Positions 36,388 through 43,858 of a stretch of 64,000 nucleotides of DNA are shown here, one piece after another (position 1 is the stretch's first letter; every line of letters starts with the position of its first letter). The stretch comes from Alloscardovia sp963543015 (GTDB lineage: Bacteria > Actinomycetota > Actinomycetes > Actinomycetales > Bifidobacteriaceae). The DNA lies in the NCBI GenBank assembly GCA_963543015.1, contig CAUTYZ010000002.1:1-64000 (forward strand), written 5' to 3'. The notes under the pieces are model-generated. The model saw only the letters and a program-made list of their open reading frames with translations, did no database searches and was not told the DNA's origin. The translations under genes and the position numbers were made by a program.

Positions 36388-37686
36388 GTGTCCGCAATTG
36401 AAAGTGTATACGCACGTCAAATTCTTGACTCCCGCGGTAACCCAACAGTAGAAGTTGTTCTCACCACTGAGTTCGGCACTATTGGTAAGGGTCTTGTTCC
36501 TTCCGGTGCTTCAACTGGTGAAGCAGAAGCATGGGAACGTCGCGATGGCGATAAGTCCGTTTACTTGGGCAAGGGTGTTCTCGATGCTGTTAAGGCAGTA
36601 AACGAGGTAATCGCACCAGCTGTTATCGGCATGGAAGTAACCGATCAGCGTTCCCTCGATGCAACTATGATCGAGCTCGACGGCACTGCAAACAAGGGTA
36701 AGCTCGGTGCAAACGCAATTCTCGGCGTTTCCCTCGCAGCTATCTACGCAGCAGCTGACGAAACTGATCAGCCATTGTACCGCTACTTGGGCGGCACCAA
36801 CGGTCACATCTTGCCAGTACCAAACATGAACATCATGAATGGTGGTGCACACGCAGACTTCGCAACCGATATTCAGGAATACATGATTTCCCCTTACGGT
36901 TTCGAAACCTACAGCGAAGCACTTCGCGCAGGTGTTGAGGTATACCACACCTTGAAGAACGTTTTGAAGAAGGAAGGCCTCGCAACTGGTCTTGGTGACG
37001 AAGGTGGCTTCGCTCCAAAGATGAAGTCCAACGAGGATTCCCTCAAGTACATCATGAGCGCAATCGAAGCTGCAGGCTATGAGCCAGGCAAGCAGATTGG
37101 TATCTCCCTTGACGTAGCTTCTTCTGAGTTCTACAACAAGAAAACCGGCAAGTATCGTTTCGATGGCGAAGAGCGTGAAGCAGCATACATGCTCGATTAC
37201 TATGAGAACCTCGTTAACGAGTACCCAATCGTTTCCATCGAAGATCCATTCCAGGAAGAAGGTTGGGAAGACTGGGCAGCAATCACCGCACGTCTCGGCG
37301 ATCGCCTCCAGTTCGTTGGTGATGATTTGCTCGTAACCAACCCAGCACGCCTTGCTAAGGGCATCGAGCTCGGCGCAGCAAACTCCTTGCTCGTAAAGCT
37401 CAACCAGATTGGTACCGTAACCGAGACTCTCGATGCTATCGAGCTCGCAACCAAGAACGGCTTCACCTCTATGGTTTCCCACCGTTCCGGTGAAACTTCT
37501 GACACCACCATTTCTGATCTCGCTGTTGCTAAGAACACCGGCCAGATCAAGACTGGTGCACCAGCTCGTGGCGAGCGTATCGCAAAGTACAACCGCCTCA
37601 TCGAGATCGAAGAAGAGCTTGGTTCAACTGCACAGTATGCAGGTTACAACGCATTCAAGGCTTGCAAGAAGTACATCGCTAAGTAA
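36388..37686 (+). CDS. eno: Enolase
   Basis: Glycolytic enzyme converting 2-phosphoglycerate to phosphoenolpyruvate. 432 aa with the expected sites: ARQILDSRGNPTVEV, SGASTGEAEAWE, metal ligands in DVASSEFY, SIEDPF and GDDLLVTN, catalytic Lys in LLVKLNQIGT, and SHRSGETSD. Codon use is strongly biased toward a small codon set, as expected for a very highly expressed gene. GTG 36388 follows AAAGGAG. First gene of the actinobacterial order eno-divIC-DUF501-ppx. Confidence 0.97.
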   Translation: MSAIESVYARQILDSRGNPTVEVVLTTEFGTIGKGLVPSGASTGEAEAWERRDGDKSVYLGKGVLDAVKAVNEVIAPAVIGMEVTDQRSLDATMIELDGTANKGKLGANAILGVSLAAIYAAADETDQPLYRYLGGTNGHILPVPNMNIMNGGAHADFATDIQEYMISPYGFETYSEALRAGVEVYHTLKNVLKKEGLATGLGDEGGFAPKMKSNEDSLKYIMSAIEAAGYEPGKQIGISLDVASSEFYNKKTGKYRFDGEEREAAYMLDYYENLVNEYPIVSIEDPFQEEGWEDWAAITARLGDRLQFVGDDLLVTNPARLAKGIELGAANSLLVKLNQIGTVTETLDAIELATKNGFTSMVSHRSGETSDTTISDLAVAKNTGQIKTGAPARGERIAKYNRLIEIEEELGSTAQYAGYNAFKACKKYIAK

Positions 37687-37733
37687 GTCTTATCTGACAT
37701 TATGCGCGTAAGACACGCATAAATGCGTGAGAT

Positions 37734-37788
37734 TACCCACTGTACGACGATTTGCCACTATGGCAGTCGAGTACAGTGGGTATTTTTT
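37734..37788 (+). terminator. Terminator of eno
   Basis: TACCCACTGTAC (37734-37745) pairs perfectly with GTACAGTGGGTA (37771-37782), followed by six T. Its T run ends four bases before the next gene's ATG. Confidence 0.92.
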
Positions 37789-37792
37789 AAGT

Positions 37793-38551
37793 ATGGCTGA
37801 CCGTAATCGACAATCCTCATCTTCTTGCTCATCACGTGCTTCAGGCGAACGCATTGTCCGTGATGAATTGCGAGATATTACTCGTGGTCGGCAAACACGA
37901 CAAACTCGTGATACGCAGAAACGCTCATCACGCTGGTCATTCCTCTCGGGTGACTCGAACCGCAGAAATCAGCAGAAGTCGAATCGGACATCGTCGTCTC
38001 GTGACAGAGAGCGTGAACACGATACCGAATGCCTTCAGCACAATGAACGCAGCCAGCACAATGAGCGTACGTCTTCTTATACTTCGCAGCGTACACGCGA
38101 TGGTCGCGGCTCCACTCAGTCTCGTTCTCGCTCAGCCGTGAACAACCAGCGCGGAGGATTACTTTTCTTCCTCGGCGTGATTATCGTGCTTATCGCTTTG
38201 CTCAATATTGCAATGGTTTTTAGAAGCTATGCGCAAAATTTGGGACAATTGAACGCGTTAAAGAGCCAAGAAGCTGAACTTGTCCAGCAAAAAGCTGATT
38301 TGGAAAATGATATTCAGCGCTGGTCAGATGATGCGTATGTCACAGCTCAAGCACGTAAACGTTTAGGTTTTGTCTATCCTGGTGAAAGAAGCGTGCGAGT
38401 AGAGAATGCTCCTGCGGATACCCAGTCAGATGCCACGAGTAAGACGGATACATCGCAGAGCCGTCTTCCATGGTTTAACGAATTGCTGTATGCGATTCAT
38501 AACACGGATCAAGCAGAAAACTCAAGTGGGGCGGCAAGCTCGACGCAGTGA
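37793..38551 (+). CDS. FtsB/DivIC-family septum formation protein
   Basis: Bitopic membrane protein of the FtsB/DivIC family that links the FtsQLB complex at the division septum. The N-terminal 115 residues are a cytoplasmic Ser/Arg/Gln/Asn-rich tail; a transmembrane helix follows (GGLLFFLGVIIVLIALLNIA, about 119-138), then a coiled coil (LNALKSQEAELVQQKADLE) and the family motif AYVTAQARKRLGFVYPGE. 252 aa with a Ser/Thr-rich end. ATG 37793 comes right after the eno terminator with no ribosome site, so a leaderless transcript or another start is possible; the frame open from 37727 runs through the terminator. Confidence 0.83.
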   Translation: MADRNRQSSSSCSSRASGERIVRDELRDITRGRQTRQTRDTQKRSSRWSFLSGDSNRRNQQKSNRTSSSRDREREHDTECLQHNERSQHNERTSSYTSQRTRDGRGSTQSRSRSAVNNQRGGLLFFLGVIIVLIALLNIAMVFRSYAQNLGQLNALKSQEAELVQQKADLENDIQRWSDDAYVTAQARKRLGFVYPGERSVRVENAPADTQSDATSKTDTSQSRLPWFNELLYAIHNTDQAENSSGAASSTQ

Positions 38552-38797
38552 TGAGAACATGTGAACGCTGGCGATAGCACGTGGTGATAGTGGTGATAAC
38601 GGTAGATTGGATAACGTTATCGTTCAGCGCAGAGTGCAGCACTTTAGTGATTCACCGCAATCGCTTCAATAGCTCACAATCGTACGAACACATACGACGA
38701 GCATGGTAGAAGAACTCCCATCAGACGAACAGGTCAAGGGAAACTGCGGAAGTTTGAGAAGAGTTTTGAGAAGGGTTTTGAGAAGAAAGGGGAGACG

Positions 38798-39367
38798 ATG
38801 TCTCAGTGGCCACAGCATGTGTATACCACTCCAGAAGAATTGGTGGATTATTTCTTAGAACATCGTGCGACTGACGACGATGTTCGTGAGGTCGAACAGC
38901 AATTGGGACGTTTTCCTCGTGGAATGGTTGCAGTGGGAGCTCGTTGTGTCTGCGGTCGACCTTTGACTACAGTGACACGTCCTCTTGTCGATGGCAAGAT
39001 TCCATTCCCTACGACTTTTTATTTGACACATCCGGGAGCTACGAAGGCTATTTCCCATGCTGAAGCTGCTGGACGATTGACTGAGCTTACTGAGCAGCTT
39101 GGCACTGATGAAGAATTAGCTGCGGGATATACGCGCGCTCATGAAGCATATTTGGCTGTTCGCCATGAACTTGCTCAGCGGTTGGGGGACAGTGAAGAAC
39201 ATATCGAAGGAATTACCGCGGGAGGCATGCCAGAGCGTGTCAAATGTCTGCATGCAATTCTTGCCCAGACTTTAGCTATGGGGCCTGGAGTAAATCCTGT
39301 AGGCGACATGATTATGGCGGAAATTTGTGAGGAATTTGATCCTAACGTATGCCGTTGTGGCGCTTAA
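38798..39367 (+). CDS. DUF501 domain protein
   Basis: A 189-aa cytoplasmic protein of the DUF501 family, of unknown function, conserved in actinobacteria between divIC and ppx. Visible family features: DVREVEQQLGRFPRGMVAVGARC, CGRPLTTVTRPL, FPTTFYLTHP, AGGMPERVKCLHAILAQTLA and the end PVGDMIMAEI with a final CRCGA. Conserved Cys and His residues suggest metal binding (inference). ATG 38798 follows AAAGGGGAG. Confidence 0.88.
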   Translation: MSQWPQHVYTTPEELVDYFLEHRATDDDVREVEQQLGRFPRGMVAVGARCVCGRPLTTVTRPLVDGKIPFPTTFYLTHPGATKAISHAEAAGRLTELTEQLGTDEELAAGYTRAHEAYLAVRHELAQRLGDSEEHIEGITAGGMPERVKCLHAILAQTLAMGPGVNPVGDMIMAEICEEFDPNVCRCGA

Positions 39368-39512
39368 TGCAGCATGACAACAGCGGGTATGACCGTGAAG
39401 CATGACAGTACAGACAGTACAGACAGTACAGTATGACCGCGAAGAGCGATAACGGAATGATTCAGAGCATATGGGAACGAAAACGATAGTTGAAGATAAC
39501 GGGGAAGACGTG

Positions 39513-40499
39513 ATGGTTACAGTTGCCGGAATTGATTGCGGAACAAACTCGATTCGTTTAATGATTGCGAGTATGGATGAGCAAGGACTCCACATCATCG
39601 TTCCACGAATTATGCGAGTAGTGCGTTTGGGTGAGGGTGTGGATGTTCATCATGCTTTTAGCGCTGAAGCATTACAGCGCGTGTATGCGGCAATTGATGA
39701 GTTCGCCGATATTATTGCTCAGCATCATGTCGATGCTATTCGTTTTGTGGCTACCAGCGCGACACGAGATGCGCGTAATCGTGCCGATTTTGAATCCTAT
39801 ATCGAGCATAAGCTCGGAGTCAAGCCAGACGTTATTTCTGGCGATGAAGAAGCTCGTTTAAGTTTCCTTGGAGCGACGAGCGCAATTGATACGACAGATA
39901 AAGAAGCGCCATTCCTCGTTGTTGATTTAGGAGGAGGCTCCACAGAGCTTGTCTTAGGAAACTCTCGCGAAGATAATCCGTTGACAATTGATTCTGCATA
40001 CTCGATGAATGTCGGGTCTGTGCGTATGAGCGAAAGACATCATCTGGAGGATGCTCCTTCGGAAGAGCTCATTCGCGAAGCAAGCGACGATATTGACACG
40101 CATATCCAACAAGCTCAAGAAAGCGTTGACCTTTCGAAAGTGCGCACAATTATCGGCGTATCAGGAACTGTGACGACGATGTCCGCTCTTGCATTGGGGC
40201 AGACGGAATATCATCAGGCATCCATTGATGGTGCGGAATTAAACATTAATGATGTCGATGCTGTGAATCAGAAGGTCGTGCGTATGTCTCGACTTGATCG
40301 CGATAGTCTGACAGTTGTTCATCCTGGGCGTAGAGACGTCATCGGAGCAGGTGCTCTCGTATGGTCGCGAGTATTGGATGCTGTTCGTCGTTCGGCTGCG
40401 GCAGAGGGCGCTCAGATAACGAGCTATATCGCGAGTGAGCACGGTCTGTTAGACGGAATTGTCGCAGATCTTGCCACGCGAATATACGCTGACGAATAA
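39513..40499 (+). CDS. Ppx/GppA family exopolyphosphatase
   Basis: ASKHA-fold phosphatase acting on polyphosphate or pppGpp. N-terminal phosphate loop GIDCGTNSIRLMIA, then FVATSATRDARN, SGDEEARLSFLGA, and the second loop VVDLGGGSTELV. 328 aa, the short two-domain form found in actinobacteria. I start at ATG 39513, preceded by GGGGAAG; the ATG at 39471 has no ribosome site. Fourth in the conserved eno-divIC-DUF501-ppx order. Polyphosphatase versus (p)ppGpp phosphatase cannot be told from sequence. Confidence 0.9.
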   Translation: MVTVAGIDCGTNSIRLMIASMDEQGLHIIVPRIMRVVRLGEGVDVHHAFSAEALQRVYAAIDEFADIIAQHHVDAIRFVATSATRDARNRADFESYIEHKLGVKPDVISGDEEARLSFLGATSAIDTTDKEAPFLVVDLGGGSTELVLGNSREDNPLTIDSAYSMNVGSVRMSERHHLEDAPSEELIREASDDIDTHIQQAQESVDLSKVRTIIGVSGTVTTMSALALGQTEYHQASIDGAELNINDVDAVNQKVVRMSRLDRDSLTVVHPGRRDVIGAGALVWSRVLDAVRRSAAAEGAQITSYIASEHGLLDGIVADLATRIYADE

Positions 40500-40610
40500 A
40501 TGCATACACGTCTCGAATAATTATCTGAAAACGTGTAAGAAACTCCTCAGAAAATTTCGGAGAATTAGCGTTTTGTCAGAACTTGTGGCATAATCATATC
40601 TTGTTTGTAT

Positions 40611-40695
40611 GCCTCGGTGGCGAAATTGGTAGCCGCAGCGGACTTAAAATCCGCCGCCTGTCAAAGGCTTACGGGTTCGAGTCCCGTCCGAGGTA
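40611..40695 (+). tRNA. tRNA-Leu (TAA anticodon)
   Basis: 85-nt class II tRNA. Acceptor GCCTCGG pairs with CCGAGGT (first pair G-U), anticodon stem GCGGA/TCCGC holds CTTAAAA with anticodon TAA, a long variable arm (GCCTGTCAAAGGC) is present, and the T arm has GGTTCGAGTCC. Discriminator A73 as in leucine tRNAs. No CCA is encoded. A TAATCA/CATAAT-like -10 lies about 25 bases upstream. Confidence 0.96.
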
Positions 40696-40728
40696 CTCAT
40701 GTTTTACGCAGTTCACTAAGGAGTTTTC

Positions 40729-41148
40729 ATGAGTGATTCCGCAATGCCAGAAGTAAATGCTGAGTTTGGTGCATACCCTCAGATTTCTTTCCCAATGCCA
40801 GAAGCTCCAGCAGGTTTGTACTGCGAGGAAATCGTTGAAGGCGATGGTCCTATGGTCCGCAAGGGTGATATCGTAACCGTTAATTATCACGGTGTCATCT
40901 GGGGCAAGGATAAGCCATTTGATTCCTGCTTTGACCGTCACCAGCCAATCGATTTTGGTATCGGCGTAGGTCAGGTTATTAAGGGATGGGACAACACAGT
41001 TCCAGGTCACAACGTGGGATCTCGCTTGGTTGTATCTATCCCACCACAGTACGGTTACGGTTCCTATGGTGTACCACAGGCGGGAATCGGCGGAACCGAT
41101 ACTTTGGTATTCGTTATTGATATTATTTCTACAACTTCAGGCCGTTAA
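40729..41148 (+). CDS. FKBP-type peptidyl-prolyl isomerase
   Basis: Single-domain FKBP rotamase of 139 aa, speeding cis-trans isomerisation at proline bonds in folding proteins. Domain features: GDIVTVNYHGVIWG, FDSCFDRHQPIDFGIGVGQVI, IKGWDNTVPGHNVGSR, IPPQYGYGSYG and LVFVIDI. No signal peptide, so cytoplasmic. ATG 40729 follows AAGGAG. Codon use is biased as in eno, pointing to good expression. About 60 bases before greA and probably co-transcribed with it. Confidence 0.94.
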   Translation: MSDSAMPEVNAEFGAYPQISFPMPEAPAGLYCEEIVEGDGPMVRKGDIVTVNYHGVIWGKDKPFDSCFDRHQPIDFGIGVGQVIKGWDNTVPGHNVGSRLVVSIPPQYGYGSYGVPQAGIGGTDTLVFVIDIISTTSGR

Positions 41149-41210
41149 TCGCGCATAACGTACTGCTGAGTACTGTCACGCATAACGTCATGTGATATAA
41201 GGAGGGGATT

Positions 41211-41693
41211 ATGGCTGACCAAGAAGAAAAGGTAATTGAGCTTACTCAAGAAGCATACGACAAGCTGAAGCAAGAGCTTGAGTGGCGTGAAGGTGAGCTT
41301 CGCCAGGATATTACCGAAAAGATTGCTGCTGCACGTGCAGAAGGCGATTTGAGTGAAAACGGTGGCTATCAGGCGGCACGTGAGGCTCAGGGCAAGAATG
41401 AAGGTCGTATTAACGAGCTCATCGTCAAGCTTCGCAACGCTCACATCATTGAGCCAGTAGCAGAGGGTGAGATTGGCAACGGTACAGTTGTGACCATTTC
41501 TCTCGCAGGCAATGAAATGACATATCTTGTCGGTTCTCGCGAAATTGCTGTCGCATCCGACTACGATGTTATCAGCCCAGAGTCGCCAATTGGCGCAGCA
41601 ATTTTCGGACACCACGAAGGAGATACTGTCGAGTATGCAGCTCCAAATGGTCGTATGCTCAAGGTAGAAATTCTTTCTGCAAAGCCAATGTAA
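41211..41693 (+). CDS. greA: Transcription elongation factor GreA
   Basis: Reactivates backtracked RNA polymerase by promoting cleavage of the transcript. 160 aa: N-terminal coiled coil (about 1-78) with LTQEAYDKLKQELEWR and the tip acidic region GDLSENGGYQAARE, and a C-terminal FKBP-like domain ending SPIGAAIFGHHEGDTVEYAAPNG. ATG 41211 follows AAGGAGGGG, a very strong site. Followed by a terminator. Confidence 0.95.
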   Translation: MADQEEKVIELTQEAYDKLKQELEWREGELRQDITEKIAAARAEGDLSENGGYQAAREAQGKNEGRINELIVKLRNAHIIEPVAEGEIGNGTVVTISLAGNEMTYLVGSREIAVASDYDVISPESPIGAAIFGHHEGDTVEYAAPNGRMLKVEILSAKPM

Positions 41694-41732
41694 GACCTGA
41701 TTTTTCAGGCTCGTACAGAGGAGAATTACAAG

Positions 41733-41763
41733 ACCGTCGCTGTTATCACAGCGGCGGTTTTGG
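41733..41763 (+). terminator. Terminator of greA
   Basis: ACCGTCGCTGT (41733-41743) pairs with ACAGCGGCGGT (41748-41758, one G-U pair), a 4-base loop, followed by TTTTGG. Confidence 0.85.
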
Positions 41764-41913
41764 TATAAGAGACGTGCCGAGGGTGTGATGCTCGGAAGAT
41801 GTCGGTTTGCGCGTGTGCTCACCAGTACGGGCATCGTGCCGTGTATTGTGCTGTGAGCGGGACACAAGCGCATGCATTAGACGTGGCGTGAGTCCTGAAC
41901 TACACTTGAGGTC

Positions 41914-43434
41914 ATGACTGATTTCAATACGCTGATTTCTCAAACCCCAGGATATACGGAAGAAGACGTTAATCGTCTGCATTCGTTAATTGCTGATTGG
42001 CAGATCATTGCAGATCTGACTTTTTCGGATTTATTATTAGTCATTCCACCAAGCATGGATGATTGCGATGATATTTCCCGTTTCGTCATTGCGGCACAGT
42101 GCCGTCCTTCTACAGTAATTTCGCGTTTGTCAGAAGATCAGGTAGGGAAGAATCCTGAACCAGACTTAATCCCACTTTTGGAAAATACGTGGCATTCAAA
42201 TATCCTGTCTCGCATGGATCACTATCGGGTCGTAGATGGTGTGTCCGTCTGTGATGTGGCAACTCCTGTATTGTGTGATGGACGTGTTATTGCGATGGTT
42301 GTCCGCGAAAGCAATATGGATACGCGGGGGGACAATGGTCGCTACGAAATGAGTAGCATCGGTGTCGGTAAGCAATTGTTCTATATGATTACGCATGGCG
42401 ATTTCCCTTATGAAGAACGCATTTCCTTGGCACGTGGAAAATATCGTCGTCATGATCCGCGCGTTGTGGATGGTTTTGTCGTCCTTGATAGTGATGGAAA
42501 AGTCATGTATGCCGCGCCAAATGCGATTAGTAGTTTCCGTCGTATCGGAGTCGCTGGTGATATGGTCGGCAAATTCTTTAGTGAAATCGTGACCGAATAT
42601 ATCGACGACAAGACGAAGCTTACCGAAGCATTGCCTATTGTTCTTTCAGGAAAGGCGGCTGCAGCGGTTGTACTGGAAACTTCTGGCGCGGTTATTTCAA
42701 TGCGTTCCTTACCTCTAGAGACAGAAGGAAAACGCACAGGCTCGTTAATTCTGTGCCGTGATATTACCGAGCTTCGATGGCGTGAACGTCAGTTGGAGAC
42801 GAAGGATGCGACGATTTCCGAGATTCATCATCGTGTGAAGAATAATTTGCAGGCTGTGTCATCATTGCTGCGTTTGCAAGCTCGTCGTACGAAATCTGAT
42901 GAAGTACGCAAAGAATTGGAAGAAGCACAGCGACGCGTCGAAACTATGGCGATTGTTCATGAAGGTCTGAGCCAAACGGTGGATGAAGTCGTTGATTTCG
43001 ATGCTGTTATTTCGAGCTTGCTGCGCATGAGCGTCGATCTTGCGTCGGCAAAGAATCAGGAAATTGAAATTTCGTATGTCGGTACATTTGGAATGATGCC
43101 TGCGCAGGATGCTACGCCATTGTCATTGATTTTGACAGAGCTTGTGACGAACTGCGTTGAGCATGGTTTTGAAGACCGTCCTACGGGCACTATTCAGATT
43201 ACTGTGCATAGGCAGAGCAATGATTTGACTATTGTGATTGAGGATAATGGTCAGGGAATTGACGCTGAAGCAGATGCTGATACGATGTCGGCAAAGTCAT
43301 CAGGATCAGGATTGGGCACGCAAATCGTGAACACCTTTGTGAAAAATGACTTTAATGGAATGATTCATTGGTCGCCTCGTCCTGAAGGGGGAACGCGTAT
43401 CGAAATGCGCATGAGCCTGCGAGCTGCGGAATAG
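41914..43434 (+). CDS. pdtaS: PdtaS-type soluble sensor histidine kinase
   Basis: Cytosolic histidine kinase of the HisKA_2 family as in the mycobacterial PdtaS/PdtaR system. Order: N-terminal GAF-like domain (about 1-155), PAS-like domain (about 170-290), dimerisation/phosphoacceptor segment with ISEIHHRVKNNLQAVSSLLRL, split here as EIHHRVKNN with the first His as phosphoacceptor (near 307), and an HATPase domain with ELVTNCVEHGF, IEDNGQGID and GSGLGTQIV. 506 aa, no membrane segments. Its usual partner, an ANTAR-type RNA-binding regulator (PdtaR), is not in the window. Monocistronic with a strong terminator. Confidence 0.9.
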   Translation: MTDFNTLISQTPGYTEEDVNRLHSLIADWQIIADLTFSDLLLVIPPSMDDCDDISRFVIAAQCRPSTVISRLSEDQVGKNPEPDLIPLLENTWHSNILSRMDHYRVVDGVSVCDVATPVLCDGRVIAMVVRESNMDTRGDNGRYEMSSIGVGKQLFYMITHGDFPYEERISLARGKYRRHDPRVVDGFVVLDSDGKVMYAAPNAISSFRRIGVAGDMVGKFFSEIVTEYIDDKTKLTEALPIVLSGKAAAAVVLETSGAVISMRSLPLETEGKRTGSLILCRDITELRWRERQLETKDATISEIHHRVKNNLQAVSSLLRLQARRTKSDEVRKELEEAQRRVETMAIVHEGLSQTVDEVVDFDAVISSLLRMSVDLASAKNQEIEISYVGTFGMMPAQDATPLSLILTELVTNCVEHGFEDRPTGTIQITVHRQSNDLTIVIEDNGQGIDAEADADTMSAKSSGSGLGTQIVNTFVKNDFNGMIHWSPRPEGGTRIEMRMSLRAAE

Positions 43435-43450
43435 GGTAGCGATAGTCGGA

Positions 43451-43486
43451 TACGTGGGGTTACTGTACTGAACCCCACGTATTTTT
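43451..43486 (+). terminator. Terminator of pdtaS
   Basis: TACGTGGGGTT (43451-43461) pairs with AACCCCACGTA (43471-43481) around a 9-base loop, followed by five T. Confidence 0.92.
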
Positions 43487-43517
43487 ATTTGCTCGAGCAA
43501 AAGTAATGGCAAAAGTA

Positions 43518-43549
43518 ATGGGGATAATTCGTTTGTGAATTATCCCCAT
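43518..43549 (-). terminator. Terminator of the ftsK-like / whiB operon
   Basis: ATGGGGATAATTC and GAATTATCCCCAT form a perfect 13-bp stem with a 6-base loop. On the minus strand TTACTTTTGC follows. It lies 20 bases past the whiB stop. Confidence 0.75.
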
Positions 43550-43569
43550 AAGTGTATAAGCACGTAGAT

Positions 43570-43848
43570 TTAGTGATGAAGTCCTAATGATGCTGTGCGG
43601 CGAGCGCGCATAGCACGACGCTTCAACGCACGTCGTTCATCTTCGCTCATTCCGCCCCAGACTCCGTAATCTTGGTTCGTATCAAGCGCTGTGCGCAAAC
43701 ATGAATCAATTACTTCGCAAGAGCGGCAGACGGTCTTAGCTTCTTCGACCTGCTGATATGCTGCACCTGTATTTCCTACAGGGAAGAAAAGCTCTGGATC
43801 CTTATCACGGCACGCTGCTTTAGCACGCCAATCGTAGGAACTGCTCAT
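43570..43848 (-). CDS. WhiB1-type iron-sulfur regulator
   Basis: Wbl-family protein of 92 aa that should bind a [4Fe-4S] cluster through C13, C41, C44 and C50. The G-rich turn GVWGGMSEDERRALKRR follows and then a basic tail for DNA contact. The N-terminus DWRAKAACRDKDPELFFPVGNTG is close to WhiB1/WblE, an essential nitric-oxide-sensitive regulator in mycobacteria that binds the primary sigma factor. It starts 10 bases after the stop of the FtsK/EccC-like gene and is likely co-transcribed with it. Confidence 0.93.
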   Translation of the reverse strand: MSSSYDWRAKAACRDKDPELFFPVGNTGAAYQQVEEAKTVCRSCEVIDSCLRTALDTNQDYGVWGGMSEDERRALKRRAMRARRTASLGLHH

Positions 43849-43858
43849 GTGTCCTCCT

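Noticed and set aside
36511..37482. 323-codon frame antisense to enolase
   Set aside because: Long antisense frames arise from the strong codon bias of eno; no ribosome site and a Cys-rich, unnatural translation.
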